DNA of 64,000 nucleotides from Opitutaceae bacterium (GCA_018402455.1 JAGYIG010000002.1:62001-126000), one strand, 5' to 3'. Positions 49,743 to 59,693 are shown, counted from the first letter of the stretch. The notes: generated by a model not told the origin, from the letters alone. Numbers and translations: made by a program.

Positions 49743-52700
49743 GTGCCAGACCAAAAGCCATTTCCTTTCCGTTTGGAGTTTCCCCCCGAGTTGCCCATCA
49801 GCGCCCGGGCGGGTGAGATCGTGGATGCCATCCAAGCCCATCCGGTGATCGTATTGGCGGGCGAGACTGGGTCAGGCAAAACCACCCAGATTCCCAAACT
49901 CTGTCTGGCCGCGGGCCGGGGCTCCCGGGGGCGCATCGCCTGCACCCAGCCCCGTCGCGTCGCGGCGTTGTCGGTCTCGCGCCGGGTGGCGGAGGAGATG
50001 AACGTGGCGTGGGGACGGGAGGTGGGCTGCAAGGTCCGGTTCGAGGACCGCACGTCGCGGGGCACCGTGGTGAAGTTTTTGACCGATGGCATGTTGCTGG
50101 CCGAGGTGCAGGGCGATCCGCAACTCCGCGAATACGATACCATCATCATCGACGAGGCGCACGAGCGGTCGCTCAACATCGATTTTTTATTGGGCCATCT
50201 TCGTCGCCTCACGGTGGCACGGCCCGACCTGCGCGTCGTGATCACCTCGGCGACAATCGACACGGCGGCGTTCAGCCAGGCGTTTGAGAATGCGCCGGTC
50301 ATCGAGGTGTCGGGGCGCACCTTTCCGGTGGAGGTGATTTACCAACCGCTCGATGCGTTCGGCGACGACCCGCCCGCCGCCTACGCGACCGACCGCTCCG
50401 ATCCGGAGTCCGCCCCTGGTCGCGACGCGCTGCACTACATCGACGGTGCGATTGAATCGGTGCGCCGCATTCTCCACTCCACCCGGCAGGGGGATGTGCT
50501 GGTGTTCATGCCCGCGGAACGAGACATCCGCGAAACCCTAGAGGGGTTGGGGGGAGCGGCCCGGGACTGCGACTTGATTCCGTTGTTTGGTCGACTGACC
50601 AATGCCGAACAACAGCGCGTGTTTGCGCCCACCGCCCGTCGCCGCGTGATCGTGGCGACCAACATCGCGGAAACGTCCCTGACCCTGCCGGGTATCCGCT
50701 ACGTGATCGACACCGGGCTGGTCCGGGTCAGCCGGTATGTGGCCCAGTCCCGGACGAGGCGACTGCCCATCGAGGCGGTGGCGCAGTCGAGTGCCAACCA
50801 ACGGGCCGGCCGGGCGGGGCGCGTGGCGGAGGGCGTGTGCATCCGCCTGTTTTCGGAAAAGGACTACTTGGAGCGCCCTCGGTTTGCGCAGCCGGAAATT
50901 CAGCGGGCCAATCTGGCGGATGTGATTCTGCGCATGAAGGCGTTTGGGCTGGGCGATATTGAACGTTTCCCGTTTCTGAACCAGCCGGCGACCAAGGCGG
51001 TGCGGGCGGGGTATGCGTTGTTGGAGGAGCTGCATGCGATCGAGCGCGACGGGCCGGGCTGGCAAGCGCTCACGGCGGTGGGGCGAACTCGCCCGGCTGC
51101 CGGTGGATCCTGCGGTGGGGCGGATGATTCTGCAGGCCCGAACGGAAAAGTCGCTGCGCGAGGTCGTCATCATTGCGGCGGGGTTGAGTGTGCAGGACCC
51201 GAGGGAGCGTCCGTTGGACCAGACGGCGGCGGCGGATGCGGCCCACCGGCGGTTCACCCATCGGGAGTCGGATTTCCTCACCCTGCTGGCCATTTGGGAA
51301 GAGCTGCATGATGAATTTGAAAGACTCTCGCAGGCCAAGATGCGGCGGTGGTGCCGGGCGCACTTCCTGAGCTATCCGCGGATGCGCGAATGGCGCGACA
51401 TTCACAGCCAGCTGCACGAGTTGCTCCGGGACCGACGGGAGTTGGGCGAGGGGTCGGTTTGGCACGGCACCGCGGCAGCGGCCAACCCCGCGCGCGCCAC
51501 CGCGGAACTGGCCGCCGATCAGCCCGCCTATCGTGCCATCCATCGGGCGGTGCTGGCGGGGCTGCTGGGCAACATTGCCGTGCGGGACGACGATACCGGG
51601 GGCTACCGGGGGGCTCACGACCGCCGGCCGGCCATTTTTCCCGGCTCCGGTTTGTTCGTGCGCGAGGCGAAGAAACCGAAACGAGGCAAGGGGGGGGCGC
51701 CGCCTCCGCCCCAGCCGGCGCGGTCACCGCGCTGGCTCATGTGTGCCGAGCTGATGGAGACCTCGCGCTTGTATGCGCGCACCTGTGCGCAGATGGATCC
51801 GCAATGGGCGCTTGATCTGGGCGAGCACCTGCTGAAACGGACCTACCGCGATCCCTTCTGGGACGAAGGCAAGGGCCGGGTGATGGTGCGGCAACGCACC
51901 TTGCTCTATGGGCTTGAACTTGAGGTGCGACCGGTCAGTTACGGCAAAATCAACTCCCGGGCGGCCACGGATATTTTTATCCGGGAAGGCCTGGTGAACG
52001 ACACCATCACGTGGCCGTTTGACTTTCTCCGGCACAACCGGGAGGTGCGGACCCGGTTGGAGAATGACCTCACGCGCACCCGTGATCGCAGCGTGCTGCA
52101 TCTGGAAGAGGCGATCTGGCGATTCTACGGTGAGCGATTGATCGATGCCGGGCACCCCGTCTCGGCGGTCGGCGATTTGATCGCCCTGGTCAAGGAACGG
52201 CGACCGCAGGAACCGCGGTTTCTCGAATTCGAGGTGGAGGATCTTGCGCTGGGCCCGACGATGGCGACCGACGCCGCTGCTTTCCCCGAGACGGTGCCGA
52301 TCCAGAACGTGGTCCTGCCGCTGGACTACCGCTACAAGCCGGGCGAAAACGATGACGGAGTGTCCCTCACGGTGTCGCCTCAGCAACTGGCTGAGCTCTC
52401 CCAGGCGGATCTGGATTGGGCGGTCCCGGGCTATCTGGCGGACAAGGTGGAACACTACCTGCGGTCGCTGCCCAAAGACCTCCGGCGCGTGGTGATGCCC
52501 CTGGCGGCCACGGCTCGGGCGCTCTTGCCGGAGCTCCGGGCCGAGGAACAGCGATCGGGTCAGCGAGCACCCTTGGTGGAGGCCCTGGCCCTGCGTTTGA
52601 GTGCGCGGCTCAAGCTCCGGATCAGTCCGGAGATTTGGGCGGATCGCCCGCTTCCCAGTCACTTGCTCGTGCGCCTCGTCGTGAGTGATTCCCGTGGTCG

Positions 52701-53800
52701 GGAATTGGCGGCGGGGCGGGATTTGGCGGAGATTCGCGCCCAAATGAACTCACAGCAGGTCGCGGTGAGTGCGGCGGCCGATCGCCAGGCGCCTCGCGTG
52801 TGGCAAGGAAGCGCGTCAGCAGTGGGAGACCCCTCCTCGAGGATTGGCCGGCGGGTTGAGCCTGCCGGAGGTGGTTGAAATCGGCGAATCCGCCGGGGTG
52901 CCGGTCACCGCCTATCCCGGCTGGTCGGTCGATGAGGCCGGGCTGCGGGTGGTGCTTTACCGCACGGCGGAAGTTGCCCGGGAAAAGGGGCAGGCGGGAT
53001 TGCGCGCCTTGTTGTCCCATGGGCTGCGGCGGGATTTGGCTTGGATGGAAAAGGATCTCAAAGCGCTCCGTCAGGTGGGGCCGCTGGCGAGCTCGTTTTA
53101 CCCGATGGAGTCCCTGCACGCGGATGCGTTGGCGCACCTCACGCAGTGGTTGTCGGACCCTGGTCGGGTGCCCGCGCGCGAGGGCTGCCGGACGGCGGAG
53201 CAGTTCGCAGCCGCCCTCGATTTGGCCCGGCGGGATTCTCGCCGCGGGGTTCCTGAGTTGGTGGACCGGCTGCGCACGGTGCTGACGCTTCGTCAGGAAT
53301 TGATGGTGCACCCGACGCCGTATCCTGGATTGGTCGATGAGGTGGATGAGCTGGTGGGGGCAGGATTTCTCCGTGCGGCCACCCCCGACCGGCTGAAGCA
53401 CTTCGAGCGCTACCTGCGAGGGCGGTTGCAGCGCGCCGAGCGGTGGCCGCAGCAGCCGGGGAAGGATGAGGAAAGGGCGCGGCTGGTCGCCCCCTTGGGG
53501 GCGGCGCTGGCGGCCGCCCCGGTGGGCCCTCGCGCCGATCGACTGCGCTGGTTGATGGAGGAATACCGCGTCAGCTTGTGGGCCCAGCGGCTGGGGACCG
53601 CGGAGCCCGTATCCGCCAAAAAGTTACAAAGGGCGGCCGAAGCCTGTCGACCGGGGAACGCGGCCGGGGCGGCCCCGCCGCCGTCCGCTCCCCGGCCCCC
53701 GCCGCCCTTGGCGGTGACCCCGGTGGTGGGTGAAACCAAGGCGAAGCCCTTGAAGAGTCTCAATGCCCTCGGCGCTCTGTTCAAATCACCCGGCCGGTGA
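49743..53800 (+). pseudogene. hrpA: ATP-dependent helicase HrpA, split over three reading frames
   Basis: About 1,350 codons in total, the normal length of HrpA. Frame one (from 49743) has Walker A LAGETGSGKTTQ, DEAH (IIIDEAHERSLNIDFLLGHL), SATID and VIVATNIAETSLTLPG, then breaks near 51085 in GCGGTGGGGCGAAC. Frame two continues LARLPVDPAVGRMILQARTE through the OB-fold and the long family-specific region and breaks near 52800. Frame three holds the DUF3418-like C-terminus (VPVTAYPGWSVDEAGLRVVL) to 53800. Two one-base events, at least one next to a homopolymer, explain the split. HrpA acts on stalled ribosomes and mRNA; whether it is truly broken or mis-sequenced is undecided. Confidence 0.87.
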
Positions 53801-53889
53801 GTCACCGCGATTGGCATGTCAGGCAGGTCCGCCGCGAGGAGTCACGAGGTAGATTGACGACCGTGGGTGCATCCTCATGGTGCCGGGGC

Positions 53890-54642
53890 ATGGGGCACCC
53901 ACGGCGGCTGGCCGGCATCTTCATTCTCCTGTCACTGACGCACTCGGGCTGCGCGTTGTATCGTGGGGCCAAGCTGGTGATGTCTCCGGAGGGGACGGCG
54001 GCCGATTTGGTGGTGGCGTCTGGCAATGTGGCGGCCTCAACCGCCGGAGCGGTCGGCAGCACGGCCGGTGGGGCGGTGGTGGGCACCAGTCGCGTGGCGA
54101 TTTCCGGGGCCGGGACGGCCACCCGGGTTTCGGCTGCCACCATGAGGGCAACGGGCACGGTGGCCGGCGCGGGGGTGGAAGGGGCGGGAGCTTTGACGGG
54201 GGGCTCGGTGCGGGCTTCAACCGCGTTGGGCAGTGCCACCGTGAGCACGAGTGGGCGGGTCGCCGCGAGCGGGGTGAGGGGAACCGGCCGCGTGGTGGTT
54301 TCCGGAATCGACACGTCGACCCAGGTGACAAGTGCCAGCGTGCGGGCGACGGGCGACCTCACCGCTCAGACCTTGCAGAACCTATCCCGGATGTCGCAGG
54401 CGGGAATGGTCACTTTCGTGGATTTCTCCACCGGCTCGGTGGTGCGGATCCCGTGGCGGGCGGGGCTCAATGTGTATGGGGGCGGGGCCTTGGCCAATGT
54501 CCGGACCGCCGACCGAGCGCTCGCCGTCGTGCGGGAAGGACGGCTGGTTTTCAACACCCTGCGGGCCCTCGCCGAAGCCCGGTCCCTGCCGCTCAAGGCA
54601 GGCGACGTGCTGCGGTTGGCCGGGACGGCGGGCGGAGGGTAG
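53890..54642 (+). CDS. Low-complexity Ala/Gly/Ser/Thr/Val-rich lipoprotein
   Basis: From the ATG at 53890 the 250-residue product begins with a lipoprotein signal (MGHPRRLAGIFILLSLTHSG, lipobox SLTHSGC). Residues about 40-160 are nearly free of bulky or charged side chains, with repeats of the type (A/S)(S/T)xxGxVxxT such as STAGAVGSTAGGAVVGTSR. The last 80 residues (VTFVDFSTGSVVRIPWRAGL, NVYGGGALANV) look like a normal compact domain. The product should be anchored in a membrane; the repeat region may form a beta-rich or flexible stalk. I do not recognise a family. The TAG stop is embedded in a GTAGG hairpin element. Confidence 0.68.
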   Translation: MGHPRRLAGIFILLSLTHSGCALYRGAKLVMSPEGTAADLVVASGNVAASTAGAVGSTAGGAVVGTSRVAISGAGTATRVSAATMRATGTVAGAGVEGAGALTGGSVRASTALGSATVSTSGRVAASGVRGTGRVVVSGIDTSTQVTSASVRATGDLTAQTLQNLSRMSQAGMVTFVDFSTGSVVRIPWRAGLNVYGGGALANVRTADRALAVVREGRLVFNTLRALAEARSLPLKAGDVLRLAGTAGGG

Positions 54643-54663
54643 GGCGGTTTGCCCCAAACCGCC
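54639..54663. repeat. GTAGG-type hairpin element, member 2
   Basis: GTAGG followed by GGCGGTTTG pairing perfectly with CAAACCGCC over a 3-nt loop. The TAG inside GTAGG is the stop codon of the lipoprotein gene. The stem sequence differs from member 1, but the frame and the following TGCA(A/G)G are shared. Confidence 0.75.
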
Positions 54664-54749
54664 GTTGCAAGGTGAGGTCGAGTAAACGGCGCTGGCGACC
54701 ACGACACCCGATCTCCAAAGTATCCAAAACACGGTTACGCGAACCAAGG

Positions 54750-55535
54750 TCAAGGTAGCTGCAGTCGCCAACCGTCGGCCTGGCGGCGCACGCGCACGGC
54801 GCGACCGAAGGTCCGGGAAAGCAACGCCGAGGTCAGCGTCTGGCGGATGGGGCCGGCCGCCACGGCGCTTCCTGCTGCGATGAGTAAGACATGATCGAAG
54901 GACGCGGTGATTTCCTCGACGTGATGGGTCACCAACACGATGGCGGGGCCGCCGGTCTGCCCGACCATGGCCTCCATGGATTCCAGAAAATCCGCCCGCG
55001 CCACCGGATCCAGGCCCGCGCAGGGTTCGTCCAGAATCAAGAGGCTGGGCGCCGCCGCGAGCGCCCGGGCAATGAGGACCCGTTGGCGTTCGCCTTGGGA
55101 AAGGTAGGCCCATTCGCGATCGATGATCTCACCGACGCCCAACTGGCGGAGCAGTTTTTTGGCCCGACGGAAATCCGCCGGGGTGGCGGCACCCCAGAAA
55201 TCAAGTTGGTCGTAGATGCCACTGATGACGGTTTCGACGGCCGGCTCTCCGCCGGGAATGTGCGGTTGCAGGGAGGCGGATACGAGGGCGATGGACCGGC
55301 GCACCTCGCGCCAGTCGGTCTCGCCGTAGGTTTTGCCGTGGAGCTGGATATCTCCGGATGACGGCGTCAGAAACCCCACCAAACTTCGCAACAGCGACGT
55401 TTTCCCGCCGCCGTTGGGACCCATGATCACCCAGTTTTCCCCGGGGAGGACGGTCCAGTTCAGCCGGCGCAGGAGGGTTTTACGGCCCCGCCGCAACGTC
55501 AGATCCGTGACGCGCAGGAGCGGGTCAGTCGGCAT
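54750..55535 (-). CDS. ABC ATPase, stand-alone
   Basis: A 261-residue ATP-binding protein: Walker A GPNGGGKTSLLR, Q-loop ALVSASLQPHIPGG, signature AYLSQGERQRVLIA, Walker B LLILDEPCAGLD and switch VTHHVEEI. The pattern NWVIMGPNGGGKTSLL with LQPHIP and VISGIYD resembles the molybdate-type ModF/YlmA or iron-type family. No permease is adjacent. It overlaps the preceding metalloprotease-like gene by 11 bp. The gene is convergent with the lipoprotein gene. Substrate unknown. Confidence 0.9.
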   Translation of the reverse strand: MPTDPLLRVTDLTLRRGRKTLLRRLNWTVLPGENWVIMGPNGGGKTSLLRSLVGFLTPSSGDIQLHGKTYGETDWREVRRSIALVSASLQPHIPGGEPAVETVISGIYDQLDFWGAATPADFRRAKKLLRQLGVGEIIDREWAYLSQGERQRVLIARALAAAPSLLILDEPCAGLDPVARADFLESMEAMVGQTGGPAIVLVTHHVEEITASFDHVLLIAAGSAVAAGPIRQTLTSALLSRTFGRAVRVRRQADGWRLQLP

Positions 55536-57255
55536 CGTAAACCTCGATCAGCCCAACCCCGGTGCCGTTGGCGACACCGGACAACTGTACCGTGTAGGTT
55601 CCGGGGGCGAGGTCGACCAGGAGCGCGGCATCGAGACTGCCTGCGCTGATCGCGAACGCCCCAACCTGCGCCGCGACGGGTGCTACCGGGCCGGCATCCC
55701 AGTCATCGTTGGTGGCGATCTGGGTGGAAACATCGTCGACCGATTGGAAGAGGGTCAGTTGCGGATCCGCCAGAGTCCCTTGCACGCCAAAGGTGGCGAG
55801 GGCGGGACCGATGCCCCGAATCAACAGCGATTTGGTGCCGGTTCCCCCGATGACAAAACCCGCCACCAGCACCTCGGCGCCGGTGCCGACTTCCGACCGC
55901 GCCGAGACATTGGTGAGTCGGGGGCCGGTGCTCGAGGAGGGCAGAGCGGTGTCGTAGATTTCGGGGAGCGAAATACCGGTGGTGCCGTTGTTGCCGGTGA
56001 TCTGCACGGTGTAAGCGTCGGGGGCCAGGGTGGCCGTAAGGGAGGCATCCAAACTCGCGGAGGGGAGCGCGAACGCGCCGACGGCGTTAAAGGTAGCGGC
56101 GTCTGAACTGTTCCAATTGTCGTTGGTTTGGATTTCCTCATCCCCGCTGAAGAGACCCAAACGTGGATCGACCAGCGCCCCGGTGACGCCGAAATCTCCC
56201 AGCGTGGGACCGATGCCGCGCATGAGGAGCGCTTTGTCGCCCCCCCCCACGGCAAATCCGGCGATGAGGGTTTGGGAGCCGCCGCCCGCCAGCGTGCGCA
56301 CCGAAATATTGGTCAAGTAGGCGAAGCCCTCCTCACTGCCGCCGCCGCCCGATTCGTTTTCAAATTCAAAACCAAGGTCCTGCAGCATGGCCCGCTCGAT
56401 GGGGCTCAGGGTGCGCACCCCAGGCCCCGTTTCGGTCGCCGCGTTCATGAGCAGGGCCGCCGAGCCGACATAAGTTGCGTCATCGGTGTGGCTGAGGCTG
56501 CTGCCGTCCTCCCACGGGTTGGGCGAGTAGATGACGACGGGGTTGCCGCCATTGGCCGCCAACGTGTTGGTGCCGTTGAAGAACACACTCGAACCTCCGG
56601 TCAGAGCATTCAGCCGGGAGGAGTCGAAGACAAAGGCGTCGCTGATCAATCGATTGCCGGACCCATCGACCAGAAAACGATCGAACGGGTGCCACGCATT
56701 GGGATCACCGATGGGCCCCTCAAACAGACCACTGCCATCCGCCGAAAGGGCTCCGGTAAAACCGATGGCGTGCAAAATCTCATGCATGGCCGTGCTGATG
56801 AAATCAAAAGCGTCGGGAGCGACATCGTCATCAAGGTCCCAGTTGTGGAAGAAATTCCATTGAATCGAGCCATCGGCGTCGCTGCCGTTGCCATCGGTTC
56901 CGTCGAGGATCTTGCGGTGGGCAATGGTGGGATAAAACCCGGGCACGTCGCCCACAAAATCGCTCCCGGCACTGGCCAGGGTAGAGTCGTTCACGTTGTT
57001 GGACGACACCTCAAAGGTCAGGGTCACCGCGGTTGCGAGGGGCAGCTGATGCGCCAAAATGGTGGCGGCGTTTTCAAGCGCGGCCCGCCGTGCGGCACCG
57101 GCCGCCGGATCGTTGAATCCCGTGTTGGTATCGGTGAAGGTAAACTCAAAGGAGAGCTGGGCGAGGGCGGGTAGCGCCAGTGCACCGAGCAAAACCAAGC
57201 CGAGAGTGAACGATTTCAAACGGCCGGGGAGGGAAGGGGGCATGGGCATCGACAC
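55525..57255 (-). CDS. Exported metalloprotease-like protein with two repeated beta modules
   Basis: A 576-residue protein with a signal peptide (LKSFTLGLVLLGALALPALAQ). Residues about 30-300 form a zinc-metallopeptidase-like domain with HEILHAIGF preceded by FDFISTAM; the extended HExxHxxG fits metzincin-like zinc binding, but a third ligand is not certain. The C-terminal half has two copies of a module of about 115 residues, each starting LTN(I/V)S(V/A)R(T/S) and containing IAGFAVGG or VAGFVIGG, then (M/I)RGIGP(T/A)L and a DPRLGLF or DPQLTLF strand. Such modules are common in large Verrucomicrobiota exported proteins. Target unknown. The end overlaps an ABC ATPase gene. Confidence 0.78.
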   Translation of the reverse strand: MSMPMPPSLPGRLKSFTLGLVLLGALALPALAQLSFEFTFTDTNTGFNDPAAGAARRAALENAATILAHQLPLATAVTLTFEVSSNNVNDSTLASAGSDFVGDVPGFYPTIAHRKILDGTDGNGSDADGSIQWNFFHNWDLDDDVAPDAFDFISTAMHEILHAIGFTGALSADGSGLFEGPIGDPNAWHPFDRFLVDGSGNRLISDAFVFDSSRLNALTGGSSVFFNGTNTLAANGGNPVVIYSPNPWEDGSSLSHTDDATYVGSAALLMNAATETGPGVRTLSPIERAMLQDLGFEFENESGGGGSEEGFAYLTNISVRTLAGGGSQTLIAGFAVGGGDKALLMRGIGPTLGDFGVTGALVDPRLGLFSGDEEIQTNDNWNSSDAATFNAVGAFALPSASLDASLTATLAPDAYTVQITGNNGTTGISLPEIYDTALPSSSTGPRLTNVSARSEVGTGAEVLVAGFVIGGTGTKSLLIRGIGPALATFGVQGTLADPQLTLFQSVDDVSTQIATNDDWDAGPVAPVAAQVGAFAISAGSLDAALLVDLAPGTYTVQLSGVANGTGVGLIEVYDAD

Positions 57256-57393
57256 AGGAATTGAAGCGGGAAGAAGCCGGGGACGTTGGTAGAATTCCCG
57301 CGGGCGGGCGAGTCGGAATCACTCCCGCTGAAGCGCCGATGAAAATTGGTTAAAACCACTGGCCCGAACCGAAGACTCGGCTACGGTGCGCTC

Positions 57394-58899
57394 ATGCTGG
57401 CCCGTTTGATTCTCTCCGGGGCGATTTTTTTCGCCGCCTCTCTTCCAATTTTTAGCGAACAGACCTTCACGGTGGTGATCTACAATGTGGAGAACCTCCA
57501 CGATGCGGATGGCGTGGCGGTTTATGACGACTATCAACCGACCCTCTACCGGCCGGCCCATGTGGCCACCAAGGCCAGGAATATCGCCCATACGTTGCAG
57601 AGGTTTCGGGGCGGGGCGGGGCCGGACCTCGTTTTGCTGCAGGAAATTGAGATCGACCAAACCCCCGCCAGCACGGTGGAGGATCCCGCTCGCTGGCTGG
57701 AGCAGTGGCGCGGCTCCTCGATTGATCAAATGCTGGCCAAGCACCCGTTGCCGGAGGCGTTGGCCGGGGTCCCGGCCGAACTGTGGCTACTCAAAGCGCT
57801 GCAGGATGTAGGCCTCACCGGTTATCACCTGGCCGTGGGCAGCGATGCACCGTCCCCCTCCACGGCCGAGTCCCGGCGCGCGATCAAATGTGTCACCCTG
57901 TCGAAGTTTCCGATCACGGCGGTGCGCAATCATCCCCTGGTCTCGGCCCGAATGATTTTGGAAACCGAGATCGAAATCGGCGGACAATCGTTGTTTGTGC
58001 TGAACACGCACTGGAAATCTGGCGCCAGTAATCCCGAGATGGAGGGGATTCGCATTCAGAACGCCGAAGTGATGCGGGCGCGGGTCGACGAGATCCTGGC
58101 CGAGGACCCGTGGGCCGACATCATCATCGGCGGGGATTTGAATTCCCACTACAATCAAAAGGCCCGCTATCCGGCGATGCCCCGCACCGGGATCGATGAC
58201 ATTTTACGCGTCGGTTATAGCGAGCGGAAGTTGGTCGCGGGGGAACATGACCTCTACAACCTCTGGTTTGAACTCGAGCCGAACCAACGCGGCAGTGACA
58301 CCTTCCGCGGGCATTGGGGCACCTTGATGCACATCATCGTATCGCGCGGACTCTACGATCAGTCCGGGGTCCAATATCAGGATAATTCGTTTAACGTCGC
58401 CCGGTTGCCGGGGCGCAATTCCGATACGGTCGGGGCACCGATCCGGTGGAGCAGTGGCGGACCCACGGGCGCGGGTTTTTCGGATCACCTTCCCCTTTAC
58501 GCGCACTTCCGAACGGTGTCCGGAGGTGGGCCCGACGAATGGATGAGTCTCGACCAACCCTCGGACCGCCCGCCGAGCGGCACGGTCTGGCCGGTGGATT
58601 ACGCCGCGGTGGATTTGAACCAAGCGATCCGCCTTGATGCGATCCCGCCGCAGACCCAACTGCGGGACGGCAGCTGGACCGGCAAACTGTTCCGGGTTTC
58701 CGGACCGGCGATTGGAACGGATCGTCCCAAGGTGCGCTTCAATGATGAAGTTTACGAAATTTACGCCCCGCAGAGCGCGACGAGGGATCGATTGGAAGCG
58801 CAGGCGGTGAAGCACCGGACGCTCGAATTTTACGGTGAATTGGGGACCTACAAAGGGAATTGGCAATTTGTCGTACGTGATGTGAGTTGGGTGCCGTGA
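57394..58899 (+). CDS. Exported endonuclease/exonuclease/phosphatase-family protein
   Basis: The ATG at 57394 opens a signal peptide (MLARLILSGAIFFAASLPIF); an in-frame start 16 codons upstream is less likely. The 501-residue product has the EEP-fold landmarks: VVIYNVENLHDADG, LVLLQEIE (catalytic Glu), VLNTHWKSG, IIIGGDLNSHYN (Asp/Asn) and FSDHLPLYAHF (Asp-His). A C-terminal part of about 120 residues beyond the catalytic fold (WSLDQPSDRP region, ending YKGNWQFVVRDVSWVP) may bind substrate. It hydrolyses phosphodiesters or phosphomonoesters of nucleic acids, lipids or sugars outside the cytoplasm. It overlaps the next gene by four bases. Confidence 0.88.
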   Translation: MLARLILSGAIFFAASLPIFSEQTFTVVIYNVENLHDADGVAVYDDYQPTLYRPAHVATKARNIAHTLQRFRGGAGPDLVLLQEIEIDQTPASTVEDPARWLEQWRGSSIDQMLAKHPLPEALAGVPAELWLLKALQDVGLTGYHLAVGSDAPSPSTAESRRAIKCVTLSKFPITAVRNHPLVSARMILETEIEIGGQSLFVLNTHWKSGASNPEMEGIRIQNAEVMRARVDEILAEDPWADIIIGGDLNSHYNQKARYPAMPRTGIDDILRVGYSERKLVAGEHDLYNLWFELEPNQRGSDTFRGHWGTLMHIIVSRGLYDQSGVQYQDNSFNVARLPGRNSDTVGAPIRWSSGGPTGAGFSDHLPLYAHFRTVSGGGPDEWMSLDQPSDRPPSGTVWPVDYAAVDLNQAIRLDAIPPQTQLRDGSWTGKLFRVSGPAIGTDRPKVRFNDEVYEIYAPQSATRDRLEAQAVKHRTLEFYGELGTYKGNWQFVVRDVSWVP

Positions 58900-59255
58900 A
58901 GCCCCTGACGATTTACACCTACGCGAAGTGTTCGACCTGCCGCCAAGCCACCAAGTGGCTGACCGCGCAGGGCATGGATTTTAAGGAAAAGCCCATTCGC
59001 GAAACCCCGCCCAGCCAAGCGGAACTCAAACGGATGCTGGCGGCCCAAAACGGAGAATTGAAAAAACTCTTCAACACCTCCGGCGGCGACTACCGCGAAC
59101 TGCAGCTGGGTCCCAAGCTGGCGACGATGCCGGAGGCCGAGGCGATTGCCCTGCTCAACGGGAACGGCAATCTGGTGAAGCGCCCCTTCCTGCTCGCGGA
59201 TGGCGTGGGCCTGGTTGGTTTCAAGGAACCGGTCTGGGCCGCCGCGCTCGCCTGA
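58896..59255 (+). CDS. ArsC/Spx-family protein
   Basis: Start GTG at 58896 overlaps the preceding stop (GTGA) and gives 119 residues. MKPLTIYTYAKCSTCRQATK shows the thioredoxin-like fold with a CSTC pair, as in Spx/MgsR and YfgD-type reductases; arsenate reductases normally carry a single CxxxxxR. FNTSGGDYRELQLG and VKRPFLLADGVGLVGF are the remaining family motifs. It might be an arsenate-reductase relative or a redox-active protein; distance from the ars operon (33 kb) gives no help. Confidence is high for the family and low for the role. Confidence 0.87.
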   Translation: MKPLTIYTYAKCSTCRQATKWLTAQGMDFKEKPIRETPPSQAELKRMLAAQNGELKKLFNTSGGDYRELQLGPKLATMPEAEAIALLNGNGNLVKRPFLLADGVGLVGFKEPVWAAALA

Positions 59256-59288
59256 ACCAAGAGGCAGGCGCACCGGTGAAGCCAGCCC

Positions 59289-59433
59289 AGCGGGTGCCGG
59301 GTTCGCTGACCCGGTTCCCTTGCCTCAACGCGGGTACTCCGCTCCACGCTTTCGCCGGCGACTCAAGCGCGGCTATCCCTCCGGCTCCTGCCCGAGACCG
59401 GTAGCTGCGTTTGCACACCGTGAAAACGGGGCC
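59289..59433 (-). repeat. Dispersed intergenic repeat, copy B (inverted)
   Basis: Reverse complement of copy A at 36383-36485: CGGGTGCCGGGTTCGCTGAC + CCGGTTCCCTTG at the left and CGGTAGCTGCGTTTGCACAC + CGTGAAAACGGGGCC at the right. The interval between the two blocks is longer here (about 80 against about 30 bases). Confidence 0.72.
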
Positions 59434-59450
59434 ACATCGGCCCCTCCGGA

Positions 59451-59475
59451 GGCTCGACGCAAGGTCGAGTCCTAC
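59451..59475 (-). repeat. GTAGG-type hairpin element, member 3
   Basis: On the minus strand GTAGGACTCGACCTTGC + GTCGAGCC: GTAGG followed by a CTCGAC/GTCGAG stem. It matches the two other members in design but not in stem sequence. Confidence 0.55.
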
Positions 59476-59519
59476 CGTGGCGCTGGGTTGGAAATGGTGG
59501 GTCGCACAACGGTTGTGAC
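59471..59519 (+). repeat. Imperfect direct repeat flanking the PEP-CTERM gene, left copy
   Basis: CCTACCGTGGCGCTGGGTTG with GGGTCGCAC and TGTGAC later resembles 60769-60815 (CTTACCGAGGCGCCGGTTTG, GGGTCGCAC, TGATGAC). Confidence 0.5.
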
Positions 59520-59568
59520 GCGATAGATTTGCGATGCCTTTGGTTACTTGGGTTGCCCGACGCCCCAG

Positions 59569-59693
59569 TCAGTTGTGCACCGTCTTTCGGTTGATATCGA
59601 GGTCCTCGCAAAGCTGCGTGACCGTGAACCGGCCGGTGGCCGCCAAACTGACGAGCTTTAGATCCAGGGAGAGCCATCTTTCCAGGCATACGC
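59569..59693 (-). pseudogene. Transposase N-terminal remnant (IS481-like)
   Basis: One minus-strand frame reads LVSLAATGRFTVTQLCEDLD then INRKTVHN before a TGA at 59569. This is the helix-turn-helix opening of IS481/IS3-type transposases (consensus (V/A)xLAxxGxxTVTELCxxFGISRKTGxKWL). Only about 40 codons remain; no DDE domain or terminal inverted repeats are seen. It indicates an old IS insertion between the two repeat elements. Confidence 0.6.

Noticed and set aside
49743-53800. Programmed ribosomal frameshifting in hrpA
   Set aside because: No slippery heptamer with downstream pseudoknot was visible at either junction, and other conserved genes in the window show the same kind of indels.
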